Assembly: GCA_017305455.1 (NCBI GenBank)
Contig: JAFKKO010000126.1
Span: 1-56,276, forward strand
Length of the DNA: 56,276 nt
From: Hyphomicrobiales bacterium
Lineage (GTDB): Bacteria; Pseudomonadota; Alphaproteobacteria; Rhizobiales; Xanthobacteraceae
Direction of reading: 5' to 3'
Shown here: piece after piece, positions 18,557 to 27,677 of the stretch
Position numbering within the stretch: position 1 is the first letter of the stretch
Layout: the number at the start of each line of letters is the position of its first letter
Notes under the pieces: model-generated
What the model saw: the letters and a program-made list of their open reading frames with translations, nothing else
Databases searched by the model: none
Told to the model about the DNA's origin: nothing
Translations under genes and position numbers: made by a program

Positions 18557-18631
18557 GCTCCGGCGACATATCTCCGGCACGGAGAAACATCGCCACTCGC
18601 CGTTGATGCGAAGCGGCGAAGCAGCGAAGCC

Positions 18632-18943
18632 CCCTCCATTTCCCTCCCCGCAAACGGGAGAGGGTTGGGGTGGAAGGTGTGGATTGCTTCGCTTCGCTCG
18701 CAATGACAGCTTGGTGGAATCTCGTCGCGCCCGGCACTTAGTTCCTCACGGTGAGGAGGCGCGAAGCGCCGTCTCGAACCATGAGGCTGCATATCTGAAT
18801 GACCGGGCATGTTTATGCCCTCATCCTTCGAGACGCGGCTCAAAAGCCGCTCCTCAGGATGAGGATCATGCGTTCGTCGCCTGATGCGACCACAATGCCG
18901 TAATTATGCGAAGACGTGGATGCCCGGCATAGGGCCGGGCATG
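18632..18943. repeat. Cluster of intergenic palindromic repeats between the rut-like operon and feoB
   Basis: This gap of about 400 bp (18557-18960) has no convincing gene. It holds at least four repeat-type units: 18632-18707 (CTCCCC/GGGGAG-type stem followed by GATTGCTTCGCTTCGCTCGC), 18741-18790 (GAGGCGCGAAGCGCC stem), 18818-18865 (CTCATCCT ... AGGATGAG arms around an AGCCGC stem), and 18919-18943 (ATGCCCGGC / GCCGGGCAT arms). These look like the abundant intergenic repeats of Bradyrhizobium-group genomes. They sit between a + strand and a - strand operon that converge, and may end transcription from both. Confidence 0.75.
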
Positions 18944-18960
18944 ACCAACATCGCGAAAGA

Positions 18961-20844
18961 CTACCCCCAGCCCAGCGCCAGCGCGATGCGGAAGGTGATG
19001 AAGGCCGCGAGATAGGCCAGCGCCAGCATGTAGCCGAAGGTGATGAACATCCAGCGCCAGCCGCCGGTCTCGCGCTTGATCACCGCGAGCGTCGAGGCGC
19101 ATTGCGGCGCGAAGATGAACCAGGCGAGGAAGGCAAGCGCGGTGGCCAGACTCCAGTTGCCAGCGAGCGCGCGGCCGATTTCCGCCGACGCCTCATCGCC
19201 GCCGGCAATCGCATACATGGTACCCAAGGAGGCCACCGCGACCTCGCGCGCCGCCATGCCGGGAATCAGCGCGACGCTGATCTGCCAGTTGAAACCGATC
19301 GGCGCCAGCACCGGCTCGATCCAGCGGCCGATCATGGCGGCGAGACTGTAATTGATGCCTGCTTCGGCCGCGCTTTCCGGCGGGCGCGGGAACGAGGCGA
19401 GAAACCAGATCACCACCATCATCGAGAAGATCGTGGTGCCGGCGCGATACAAGAACGCCATTACCCGCGCATAAAGCGCGATCGCCACGCTGCGCAGCTG
19501 CGGCAGCTTGTAGTCCGGCAATTCCAGCATGAAGGGCGGCGTCGCGCTTTCGCGCCAGAAGAAATGATTGGCGACGAACGACACTGCAAGCGCGCTGGCG
19601 ATGCCGATGGCATAGAGCCCGAACATCACCAGGCCCTGCAGGCCGATCGGCCCCCACACTTTCTCGTCGGGCACGAAAGCCGAAATAATCAAAGTGTAGA
19701 CCGGGATGCGCGCCGAGCAGGTCATCAGCGGCGCCACCATGATGGTGGTGAGACGGTCGCGGCGATTGTCGATCACCCGCGTCGCCATGATGCCCGGAAT
19801 GGCGCAGGCAAAGCTCGACAGCAGCGGAATGAAGGCGCGGCCATGCAGGCCTGCGCCGCCCATGATGCGGTCCATCAGGAACGCGGCGCGCGCCATGTAG
19901 CCGAGATCTTCCAGCAGCAGGATGAACAGGAACAGGATCATGATCTGCGGCAGGAACACGATGACGCTGCCGACGCCGGCGATCACGCCTTTCTGCAGGA
20001 AGCTCTGCAGCAGTCCGTCCGGCAGCAGATCATGCACGGTATTGCCGAGCAGGCCGAAACCGGCGGAGATCAATTCCATCAGCGGCTGCGCCCAGGCGAA
20101 CACCGCCTGGAACATGACGAACAGCACCAGCAGCAGGATGGCGAGGCCGGCGACCGGATGCAGCAGCACCGCGTCGATGCGGCCGGTCAATGTATCGGGC
20201 CGCACCGGCTCGCTGACGGCGGCCTTGATGACGCGGTCGGCCTCGCGCTGCGCAGCGCGCAGGTCGGCGATGCTCGGCGTGCTCCAGCTGCTTTCGCGAC
20301 TCGCGCCCGCAGCCGTGGCGGCAAGCTCGTCGATCCGGCGCAACAGATCCTCGGTGCCGCCCCGGCGCACCGCCGTTGATGTGACCACCGGAATGCCGAG
20401 CTCGGTGGACAGGCGATCGAGATCGATCTCGATACCGCGGCGGCGGGCGATGTCGATCATGTTGAGGATCAGCAGCATCGGCCGGCCGGCGCGCTTCAAC
20501 TCGGTGACGAGGCGCAGCGCCACGCGCAGATTGGTGGCATCGGCCACGCAGAGCAGAAGATCGGGCGGCACTTCGCTGGCGACGCGACCGAGCACCATGT
20601 CGCGCGTCACCTCCTCGTCGGGGCTGCGCCCGCGCAGGGAATAGGTGCCCGGCAGATCGACCAGTTCGATGCGATGACCGGACAGCGTCTGGAACGCGCC
20701 GGTCTTGCGCTCGACGGTCACGCCCGGATAGTTCGCGACCTTCTGCCGGCTGCCGGTCAGCGCGTTGAACAAAGCGGTCTTGCCGCTGTTGGGCGTTCCG
20801 ACCAAAGCGAAGCGCCACGCCCGGCCTTCGGTGATGCTCGTCAT
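18961..20844 (-). CDS. feoB: Ferrous iron transporter FeoB
   Basis: Inner-membrane Fe(II) uptake GTPase, 627 aa, a compact form (E. coli FeoB is about 770). The N-terminal G domain shows G1 GTPNSGKT (16-23), G3 DLPG (63-66) and G4 NMID; the helical region is followed by two Gate domains and about eight to ten membrane segments (ARAAFLMDRIMGGAGLHGRAF; CSARIPVYTLI). The C-terminal cytoplasmic FeoC-like tail is absent. Lies 11 bp downstream of feoA, co-transcribed. Confidence 0.96.
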   Translation of the reverse strand: MTSITEGRAWRFALVGTPNSGKTALFNALTGSRQKVANYPGVTVERKTGAFQTLSGHRIELVDLPGTYSLRGRSPDEEVTRDMVLGRVASEVPPDLLLCVADATNLRVALRLVTELKRAGRPMLLILNMIDIARRRGIEIDLDRLSTELGIPVVTSTAVRRGGTEDLLRRIDELAATAAGASRESSWSTPSIADLRAAQREADRVIKAAVSEPVRPDTLTGRIDAVLLHPVAGLAILLLVLFVMFQAVFAWAQPLMELISAGFGLLGNTVHDLLPDGLLQSFLQKGVIAGVGSVIVFLPQIMILFLFILLLEDLGYMARAAFLMDRIMGGAGLHGRAFIPLLSSFACAIPGIMATRVIDNRRDRLTTIMVAPLMTCSARIPVYTLIISAFVPDEKVWGPIGLQGLVMFGLYAIGIASALAVSFVANHFFWRESATPPFMLELPDYKLPQLRSVAIALYARVMAFLYRAGTTIFSMMVVIWFLASFPRPPESAAEAGINYSLAAMIGRWIEPVLAPIGFNWQISVALIPGMAAREVAVASLGTMYAIAGGDEASAEIGRALAGNWSLATALAFLAWFIFAPQCASTLAVIKRETGGWRWMFITFGYMLALAYLAAFITFRIALALGWG

Positions 20845-20855
20845 GTCATCCCCGG

Positions 20856-21143
20856 TCAGACCACAAAGATCGCCATCGCCTCACGGCGGCGCAGCGCGAT
20901 GGTGGTGTTATTGACCCGCACGGCGATCGGATCGCCGCCGACCGGCCCTTCATGCAGCACCTGCACCTGCGCGCCTTCGACAAAGCCGAACTCCAGCAGC
21001 CGCCGCTCGATCTCGGCGGCGGGGATGCCGCTGGAATGATCGCCGGTCACGGCGATGGCTTCGATCGTGCCGCGAAAGCCGCGCGGCGTCTGGCCCAGAC
21101 AGGTTCGCGCGGCGCAGTCGATCGGCTTGTGGTCGTCGGTCAT
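20856..21143 (-). CDS. feoA: Ferrous iron transport protein FeoA
   Basis: Small SH3-like cytoplasmic partner of FeoB. 95 aa from the ATG at 21143, which has GAGGGAT about eight bases upstream; an in-frame start at 21179 would add 12 residues without a good SD. Seen: ERRLLEFGFVEGAQVQVLHE and the ending TIALRRREAMAIFV, standard for FeoA. First gene of feoAB, behind an ICE-like box at 21219-21235. Confidence 0.92.
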   Translation of the reverse strand: MTDDHKPIDCAARTCLGQTPRGFRGTIEAIAVTGDHSSGIPAAEIERRLLEFGFVEGAQVQVLHEGPVGGDPIAVRVNNTTIALRRREAMAIFVV

Positions 21144-21218
21144 GTCTTGATCCCTCAAGACATCAACTGACCCATGCACCGCCTGCGATCAAGTCAATGA
21201 CGCTTGATCCGCCGTCAG

Positions 21219-21235
21219 ATTAGAACGGTTTTAAA
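21219..21235 (-). promoter_or_regulatory. ICE/Irr-type iron box upstream of feoA
   Basis: Minus strand TTTAAAACCGTTCTAAT, close to the palindromic rhizobial iron control element (TTTAGAA-N3-TTCTAAA); two positions differ. It ends 76 bp upstream of the feoA start. Fits iron-dependent control of feoAB by Irr or a similar regulator. Assigned from motif and position only. Confidence 0.6.
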
Positions 21236-21269
21236 TTTCGGAATGATTGGTCGGCCACTTCGTGGGCGT

Positions 21270-22439
21270 TTACGACGCCAGCGCCTTCATCTCCTTGTAG
21301 AGATCGGATTTGCCCTCGAAGCCGATGCCCGGCAGATCGGGCATGGTGATATGGCCGTTCTCGACCCGCACGCCGTCGGGGAAGCCGCCATAAGGCTGGA
21401 ACAGATCGGGATAGCTCTCATTGCCGCCAAGGCCGAGCCCGGCCGCGATGTTGAGCGACATCTGATGGCCGCCATGCGGGATGCAGCGCGACGGCGACCA
21501 GCCATAAGTGTGCAGCACCTCGAGCGTGCGCAGATATTCGACCAGACCGTAGGACAGCGCGCAGTCGAACTGTAGCCAGTCGCGGTCCGGCCGCATGCCG
21601 CCATAGCGGATCAGATTGCGCGCGTCCTGATGGCTGAACAGGTTCTCGCCGGTCGCCATCGGCCCCGGATAGAATTCGACCAGCGCCGCCTGCAACTGGA
21701 AATCGAGCGGATCGCCGACCTCCTCGTACCAGAACAGCGGATAGTCGCGCAGCATCTTGGCATAGGCGATGCCGGTCTCCAGATCGAAGCGGCCGTTGGC
21801 ATCGACCGCGAGCTGCGCCTGGCTGCCGATTTCCTTGAGCACCGCCTCAATGCGGATGCGGTCTTCTTCCAGCGGCGCGCCGCCGATCTTCATCTTCACG
21901 ACATTGTAGCCGCGGTCGAGATAGCCGCGCATTTCCGCGCGCAGCGCCGAATTGTCCTTGCCCGGATAATAATAGCCGCCGGCGGCGTAAACGAACACGC
22001 GCGGATCGGCCTCGCGCTGGTGCCGCTCGGCAAGCAGGCGGAACAGCGGCTTGCCGGCGATCTTCGCCACCGCGTCCCACACCGCCATATCGATGGTGCC
22101 GACGGCGACCGAGCGCTCGCCATGGCCGCCCGGCTTCTCGTTGGTCATCAGCGCCGCCCACACCTTGTGCGGATCGAGGTTGTCGCCGGTCGCATCGAGT
22201 AGCGATGTCGGATCGGCCTCCAGCACGCGCTTGGCGAAGCGCTCGCGGATCAGCCCGCCCTGACCGTAGCGGCCGTTGGAATTGAAGCCGTAGCCGACCA
22301 CGGTCTTGCCGTCACGGACCACATTGGTGACTACCGCGACGAGGCTGGACGTCATCTTGGAGAAGTCGATATAGGCGTTGCGGATCGGCGAGGCGATCGG
22401 CTTGGTGACTTCGCGGATATCGACGATGCGGACGGTCAT
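21270..22439 (-). CDS. tarD: D(-)-tartrate dehydratase, enolase superfamily
   Basis: 389 aa, Mg-dependent dehydration of D-tartrate to oxaloacetate. Sequence and length match TarD characterised from Bradyrhizobium. All active-site residues are present at the expected numbers: K182 and catalytic K184 in VKMKIGG, metal ligands D213 (VDANGR), E239 (YEEVGDP) and E265 (TGENLF), and H322 (CIPHGGHQ). No tartrate transporter or regulator adjoins it, so it appears to be a single-gene unit, separated from feoA by a gap containing the iron box. Confidence 0.93.
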   Translation of the reverse strand: MTVRIVDIREVTKPIASPIRNAYIDFSKMTSSLVAVVTNVVRDGKTVVGYGFNSNGRYGQGGLIRERFAKRVLEADPTSLLDATGDNLDPHKVWAALMTNEKPGGHGERSVAVGTIDMAVWDAVAKIAGKPLFRLLAERHQREADPRVFVYAAGGYYYPGKDNSALRAEMRGYLDRGYNVVKMKIGGAPLEEDRIRIEAVLKEIGSQAQLAVDANGRFDLETGIAYAKMLRDYPLFWYEEVGDPLDFQLQAALVEFYPGPMATGENLFSHQDARNLIRYGGMRPDRDWLQFDCALSYGLVEYLRTLEVLHTYGWSPSRCIPHGGHQMSLNIAAGLGLGGNESYPDLFQPYGGFPDGVRVENGHITMPDLPGIGFEGKSDLYKEMKALAS

Positions 22440-22578
22440 GAAAGGCTTCCGGTTGAGGGGGCGTTTTGGTCAGGGCGCAATCTAGCGATAGCTGATCACG
22501 GCGCAATCCCGTAAAATGCAGAGCGCCTTGCGGCCGCGACATCCCGCCTCATTAGGCGCGAGACCCGAGTGTTTGCCG

Positions 22579-23058
22579 ATGTGTGAGACCGATGACATGT
22601 CCGTGGCCGACCGCATCGCCGGCGATTCCGCGCTATTCGATCTGATCACCGGCAGCTTCCGCCGCCTGACCGGACGCGATCTCGCCGATCCCGCGGCCGG
22701 TTCCGGCTGGCTCTATCACGACGCGCCGTTCGTGGTGCTGGCGCATGACGGCGGTGCCGATCCGCGCTTCATCTACGCCAACGCGGCGGCGCAACGCTGT
22801 TTCGAATATTCGGCGGATGAGTTGATCGGCCTACCCTCGCGCCTCTCCGCCGAGGCACCGGAGCGTGCCGCGCGGCAGCTTCTGCTTGAGCGCGTCGGCC
22901 GCGACGGCTTCATCGCCGATTATTCCGGCATCCGGATCGCCAGATCCGGCCGGCGCTTCCGCATCGAGAATGCCATTGTCTGGCAACTGATCGACGCGAG
23001 CGGCGCGCTGCACGGACAGGCGGCGACGTTTTCAACGTGGACCGACATCGCCGCGTGA
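22579..23058 (+). CDS. MEKHLA-domain (PAS-like) protein
   Basis: About 159 aa from the ATG at 22579 (alternative 22597). Single soluble domain of the MEKHLA type, a PAS relative: WLYHDAPFVVLAHDGGADP, FIYANAAAQRCFEYSADELIG and LPSRLSAEAPERAARQLLL, ending in GRRFRIENAIVWQLIDASG. There is no output domain; the ligand and partner are unknown. It stands alone, divergent from the tartrate dehydratase. Confidence 0.75.
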   Translation: MCETDDMSVADRIAGDSALFDLITGSFRRLTGRDLADPAAGSGWLYHDAPFVVLAHDGGADPRFIYANAAAQRCFEYSADELIGLPSRLSAEAPERAARQLLLERVGRDGFIADYSGIRIARSGRRFRIENAIVWQLIDASGALHGQAATFSTWTDIAA

Positions 23059-23095
23059 GGCGCAGCGCGCCTTGGGTCAGGAGAACGACCAGCCA

Positions 23096-23569
23096 TTAGA
23101 ACGACCAGCCATGGCTGCCGGCGACCGCGCCGAGCACGGTGATCCAGGCAAGGCCGACCAGCAGCCAGTGCGCGCGATGCAGCCACAGGAACGCGCGATC
23201 CGGATCGGTCTCGACCCAATGGTGAAAATAGCGCTTGAGGATCAACGGCTCGCCGATGAACAGCACGAAGGCAAACAGCAGCCAGACCCCGACCATCGCA
23301 TGCATCCACCAGAATGACAGCGAGTGAAAGCGGTCCCACAGATCGAAGCGCCAGGTCATGTAGAGACCGGTCAGACCCACCACCAGCACCGCGATGCGCG
23401 CCTGCCAGATGAAGCGATGCTCGACCGCCTCGAACATCGCAAGACGGTTGTCGCCGAGGTCACCGCGCCGCAGCGCCTGCAGGATCACCGTGGTCGCCAT
23501 CGAAGCGCCGCCGATCCAGATCACAACCCCGAGCACATGCAGCGCACGGGCAAGAGCGACGTCATCCAT
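23096..23569 (-). CDS. CopD-like four-helix membrane protein
   Basis: 157 aa with four membrane segments. Starts MDDVALARALHVLGVVIWIGG, a pattern shared by CopD-type and related haem/copper-linked membrane proteins with a His in the first helix. More His lie in WMHAMVGVWLL and LHRAHWLLVGLAW, which could ligand haem (inference). Gap to the DUF488 gene is 18 bp on the same strand, suggesting a two-gene unit. Function unknown. Confidence 0.65.
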   Translation of the reverse strand: MDDVALARALHVLGVVIWIGGASMATTVILQALRRGDLGDNRLAMFEAVEHRFIWQARIAVLVVGLTGLYMTWRFDLWDRFHSLSFWWMHAMVGVWLLFAFVLFIGEPLILKRYFHHWVETDPDRAFLWLHRAHWLLVGLAWITVLGAVAGSHGWSF

Positions 23570-23587
23570 GAGCGGTCACCTTTTTCC

Positions 23588-24151
23588 TTACTTCACCTTT
23601 GGCGTGGAATCTTCTGAACCTTCGCCCGCAGGATAAAGCACGGTCCCGTCCGGCCCCGGCGCCGCGCCGGGCGTCATGCGCGCCGGCTCGACATGGCCCT
23701 TGCCGAGGATGTGAAACACCTGTTCACCTTTTGTCAGCAGATAGTCGGTGATAATTCGGCGATGACAGCGCCACCACACCGCTTCCGCGCACATGATGGC
23801 GCAGCGCGTTCTGCCGCCGATCTCGATCAGCCGCATCAGGCCGGCGTCGAAGTCCTCGCTCAGCGCGTAGTCGGCGTAGTTGTGAAAGCTCTTGTTCTGC
23901 CAGAAGCCGTTGAGCTGCGGATCGACGCTCTTCTTGCTGCGCAGGCCGCCCAGCGCGGCGATGTGCTCGTAGCCGATCTGGAAGTCGGAGAGACTTTCCG
24001 GCAGCGTGTCGCGATTATATTGCGGATTGGTGCGCGAGCGCGGAATGGTGCGGACATCGACCACCAGCCGCACCTCGGACACCTGCAGCAGTTCGACGAA
24101 CTCCGCGATCGTCCGCGTCGAATGCCCGATGGTGAAGAAAGGCTGGCCCAT
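23588..24151 (-). CDS. DUF488 family protein
   Basis: 187 aa from the ATG at 24151, preferred over a GTG at 24160 because AAGGTG then serves as SD six bases upstream. DUF488 hallmarks: FFTIGHSTRTIAEFVELL, VVDVRTIPRSRTNPQYN, YEHIAALGGLR and the Cys/Trp motif CAEAVWWRCHRRIITDYL. Family biochemistry is largely unknown; the Cys-rich motif hints at a nucleotide- or metal-related role. Probably co-transcribed with the CopD-like gene. Confidence 0.85.
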   Translation of the reverse strand: MGQPFFTIGHSTRTIAEFVELLQVSEVRLVVDVRTIPRSRTNPQYNRDTLPESLSDFQIGYEHIAALGGLRSKKSVDPQLNGFWQNKSFHNYADYALSEDFDAGLMRLIEIGGRTRCAIMCAEAVWWRCHRRIITDYLLTKGEQVFHILGKGHVEPARMTPGAAPGPDGTVLYPAGEGSEDSTPKVK

Positions 24152-24287
24152 GCCAATCACCTTGCTGCGGGAACCGCGTCGCTGCCCCTGATCGGAAACA
24201 CCTCATGCGCTCGGGCAAGACGCCCGGATCCATCCGAATGAATACACCTCCGACGTATTGACGTGCAACGACGGCGCCGATCCCCGC

Positions 24288-26405
24288 TCAGGCCGCGCGC
24301 ACGGTCTCCAGGAAGCGATCGACCTCGAGCTTGAGGCGGTTGCTTTCACCGGACAGCGATTGCGCCGACGCCAGCACCTGCGAGGAGGCCGAACTCGTTT
24401 CATGGGCTCCTTTGTTCACCTCCATGATATTGGCCGCGACCTGACTGGTCGATTTCGCCGCATCCTGAACGTTGTGAACAATCTCCTGTGTCGCCCCACC
24501 CTGCTGTTCGACGGATGCTGCGATAGTCGATGCGATGTCCGAAATGCGGCCGATGGTGGAGCCGATCTGCTTGATGGCGGCGACCGAATCCTGCGTCGCC
24601 ACCTGCATGCCGGCGATCTGCGCACTGATCTCGCTGGTCGCCTTGCTGGTCTGGGTGGCCAGCGTCTTGACCTCCTGCGCCACAACCGCAAAGCCCCTGC
24701 CGGATTCACCCGCGCGAGCAGCCTCGATGGTCGCGTTCAACGCCAGAAGATTGGTCTGCTCTGCAATCGTGGTGATCAGGCTGATCACATCGCCGATCCG
24801 CATCGCGGCCTGGGACAAGTCATTGATGCGGGCATCGGTCAATTCCGCCTGGCGCACCGCTTCCGCGGCGATGCGGGTTGATTCCTGCACCTGCCGATTG
24901 ATCTCGGCGATCGAGGCCGTCATTTCCTCGGTCGCGCTGGCGACCGAATTGACGTTGTTGGAAGCGTCGCCGGAAGCCGCCTCCACCATTCCCGACAGTT
25001 GCTGGGTTTCCGATGCCGTGTGGGTCAGCGTCTTGGCCGACGCCTCGAGTTCGGTCGAAGCCGAAGAGACGGTATCGATGATCTCGCCGATCGCGGCCTG
25101 GAATTCGTCGGCCAGCCGCGACATGTCGGCGCGGCGCTGAGCAGCAGCGTGCTTTTCATTTTCAAGACGCTCGGCGCGCAGACGATTGGATTCTGCCATA
25201 TTGTCCTTGAAGACCTGCAACGCCGACGCCATCGCGCCGATCTCATCCGAACCGCCGGTCGCCACCTGGGTCGACAGATCGCCGGAGGCAAGCGCCTTCA
25301 TGCTGGCCTGCAACCCGACCAGCCGGCGCACGACGGCCCGGCCCACATAGAGCCAACCGATCAGGAGCGCGGCCAGCAGACTGCCGACGGCGAGGCCGAT
25401 CAGCACGACACGGCCGCTGCTGATTTCCGCCTCCGATGCGCTGACGCTGGCCGCAGCCGCCGCCTCGCTGCGCTGGCCAAGCTGCTTGACGCCAAGTTCG
25501 AGTTCCGAGGTGAGCTCGCGATTCCGCGCCACGACGTCGGTCCCGGCCTTGCTGGATGCGATTTCCTTCAGCTTCAGATCGAAGATGTTGTCCTTGCCGC
25601 TGCCGATCTCGACAAGCTGGCTGACCAGCCCGGTGGTGTCGGCATTCTGCAGAACCGCGGCCGCCTTGCCGAGGCGCCGCGCCGTCGCGTTGAAGCGGTC
25701 CTTCACCGGCGGCAAAAGATCGACGGAGGCGAGATCGGCAGCCTCAACCAGGATGCCGAGCAACAGATTCGATTCCGCACGCAGCGCCAGCACGGCCTGC
25801 AGCGTGCCCAGCTCGTTGTCCGCAAGCCCGAGCAACGTCTTGCGGATCACGGCGACATCCTGCTTGTCAGCGGCGGTCTCGAGCGCCATCGCCAGCGTGA
25901 ATCCGACGTCGTCGGCGATCGGGATCAGCTTCTCGGCAAGCTTTTGATGCGTCTTTCGCAGCTCGGCGATCCGCGCCGCGCGTGCGGCCGCGAGCGAGCG
26001 ACGCTCGGTGACGGAGGTCTCAAGCCGGGCCAGATTGCCCAGAATCGGTTGTGCTGTCTTGTTGAGCAGCGCCGCATCCTCTGTACTGAGCGTGCCGATG
26101 GCGCGTGTAAGTTCGTCGCGGGAGGCAGCAAGCGCTTTGGCGGCCTCTGCGCGTTCGGCGTCACTGGCGGCCGCAAGCAGGCTCGGGGCGGCCGAGCCGA
26201 CATCCCCCGCGGCCTTGACGACATGCGATGACCGCGTGATTTCCGGCAGGCTCCGTTCCGCGATCACGCCGAGCGAATTTCCGAGGCTGTTATAGGAGAC
26301 GATCGCGTTGACGCTGGCGATCACGGTCAGGGCGGCCACCAATCCGAATGCCATGAACAGGCGTCCCCGCAGACCCATCTGCAATCTTGACAGCAAACCC
26401 CTCAT
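24288..26405 (-). CDS. Methyl-accepting chemotaxis protein with large helical sensor domain
   Basis: 705 aa from the ATG at 26405, which has GGGGGAA just upstream; an earlier in-frame start gives a non-hydrophobic extension. First TM about residues 15-38, a mostly helical periplasmic domain of about 280 residues (HBM/TorS-like by length), second [26 protein letters not shown], then the signalling region with [17 protein letters not shown] at the hairpin. The binding protein encoded 90 bp upstream on the same strand may present its ligand to this receptor. No C-terminal CheR tether pentapeptide. Confidence 0.92.
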   Translation of the reverse strand: MRGLLSRLQMGLRGRLFMAFGLVAALTVIASVNAIVSYNSLGNSLGVIAERSLPEITRSSHVVKAAGDVGSAAPSLLAAASDAERAEAAKALAASRDELTRAIGTLSTEDAALLNKTAQPILGNLARLETSVTERRSLAAARAARIAELRKTHQKLAEKLIPIADDVGFTLAMALETAADKQDVAVIRKTLLGLADNELGTLQAVLALRAESNLLLGILVEAADLASVDLLPPVKDRFNATARRLGKAAAVLQNADTTGLVSQLVEIGSGKDNIFDLKLKEIASSKAGTDVVARNRELTSELELGVKQLGQRSEAAAAASVSASEAEISSGRVVLIGLAVGSLLAALLIGWLYVGRAVVRRLVGLQASMKALASGDLSTQVATGGSDEIGAMASALQVFKDNMAESNRLRAERLENEKHAAAQRRADMSRLADEFQAAIGEIIDTVSSASTELEASAKTLTHTASETQQLSGMVEAASGDASNNVNSVASATEEMTASIAEINRQVQESTRIAAEAVRQAELTDARINDLSQAAMRIGDVISLITTIAEQTNLLALNATIEAARAGESGRGFAVVAQEVKTLATQTSKATSEISAQIAGMQVATQDSVAAIKQIGSTIGRISDIASTIAASVEQQGGATQEIVHNVQDAAKSTSQVAANIMEVNKGAHETSSASSQVLASAQSLSGESNRLKLEVDRFLETVRAA

Positions 26406-26495
26406 CGTTTCCCCCAAATCCCTTTTTTGATCCATGTTGTCGTCATATCGGCGAGGTCGCGGCGGAACAGCGCCGCGACCGCCCATCACACGACA

Positions 26496-27677
26496 TCAGC
26501 TTCCGGTCTTGCTCAGGCGCTCGACGGATTTGAAGCGACCGTCGGCTCCGATCACGGTGAGAAACACTTGATCCGAGCCGCGATTGCTGGTGGCGCTGAA
26601 GGAAAGCTTCAGGCCACCGAGATCGAACGGGCTCACCTGATGTACGGCCTCGATCAAGCCCTTGCGCGTCGGCTCGCCATCGATCTTTTCGAGTCCCGCG
26701 ATCAAGGTCCGCCCGACGAGATATCCTTCCAGCGAAACGAATCCCGGCTGCTCCTTCGGCGCCACCGCTTTCAGAGACGCCTGATAGCGCGCGACCACGG
26801 GGATCTTGCTGTCGAGCGGAAACGGCACCACCTGCGTCACCACCACACCGGCGCCGTTCGGCCCCAATTCCTTGGCCAGGGCATCGGAGCCGACAAACGA
26901 CACATTGACGAAGGTCGGATCAAAATTGATCTGACGCGCCAGCTTGATGAATTCAGCCGCCGGCTGGTAGGAGCTGATCATCACCACGGCTTCGGGTCTG
27001 GCTTTTCGCACCGCGAGCAGCGCGCCCTTGATCGCAACGGTGTTGCGCTCGTAGGTGCCTTCACCGGCCAGCTTCATGTTGCGCTTCTCCAGCGCACGCT
27101 GCAGCCCGGCGAGGCTCGCCTGTCCATAGGCGTCGTCCTGATACATGATGCCGATGCGGGTGTAACCGAGATCCTTGGTGAGATGCTCAACCATCGCCTC
27201 GGTCTCCTGATAATAGGAGGCGCGGACGTTCATCACCAACGGCTTATAGGGTTCGCGCAGAAACTCGACGCCGGAGAATGCGCCGATCATCGGAACGCCA
27301 GCGTTGCTGGTGATCGGCTGGATCGCGGCGGCGGTCGGCGTGCCGACAGTACCGATGATGGAGAACACCTTGTCCTCGGCCAGCAGCTTCTTCACCACGC
27401 CGATCGATCGCGTCGGCTCGTAGCCGTCATCGACGCTCTTGAGTTCGAGCTTGCGGCCCTTGATGCCGCCAGCCCTGTTGATTTCGGCAAACGCCGCTTC
27501 CAGACCGACCTTCATGCCCAGACCCAACTCCGCCGCGGGCCCGGTCAACGCCGCCGCCTGACCCAGCACGATCTTGTCTGCGGTGACGCCATCTTCGGCC
27601 CGAACACTTGCAGTGAAGCCCCCGGCCCACGCGACCGCGATCGTCAGGGAAAGAATCTTCGTCGACATCTCGCGCAT
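26496..27677 (-). CDS. Branched-chain amino-acid type (Peripla_BP_6) substrate-binding protein
   Basis: 393 aa, signal peptide (TKILSLTIAVAWAGGFTAS...RAEDG). LivK-type periplasmic fold: ADKIVLGQAAALTGPAAELG, GGIKGRKLELKSVDDGYEPT, GIMYQDDAYGQASLAGLQRA. Start at 27677 is supported by GAGAGG eight bases upstream. No Liv permease or ATPase genes adjoin it; instead a chemoreceptor gene follows at 90 bp. It may be a dedicated ligand presenter for chemotaxis or belong to a remote transporter. Ligand not predictable, possibly an amide or aromatic acid. Confidence 0.88.
   Translation of the reverse strand: MREMSTKILSLTIAVAWAGGFTASVRAEDGVTADKIVLGQAAALTGPAAELGLGMKVGLEAAFAEINRAGGIKGRKLELKSVDDGYEPTRSIGVVKKLLAEDKVFSIIGTVGTPTAAAIQPITSNAGVPMIGAFSGVEFLREPYKPLVMNVRASYYQETEAMVEHLTKDLGYTRIGIMYQDDAYGQASLAGLQRALEKRNMKLAGEGTYERNTVAIKGALLAVRKARPEAVVMISSYQPAAEFIKLARQINFDPTFVNVSFVGSDALAKELGPNGAGVVVTQVVPFPLDSKIPVVARYQASLKAVAPKEQPGFVSLEGYLVGRTLIAGLEKIDGEPTRKGLIEAVHQVSPFDLGGLKLSFSATSNRGSDQVFLTVIGADGRFKSVERLSKTGS

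Noticed and set aside
18916-20379. 487-aa plus-strand frame opposite feoB
   Set aside because: Very His/Arg/Asp-rich shadow of feoB; no family similarity.
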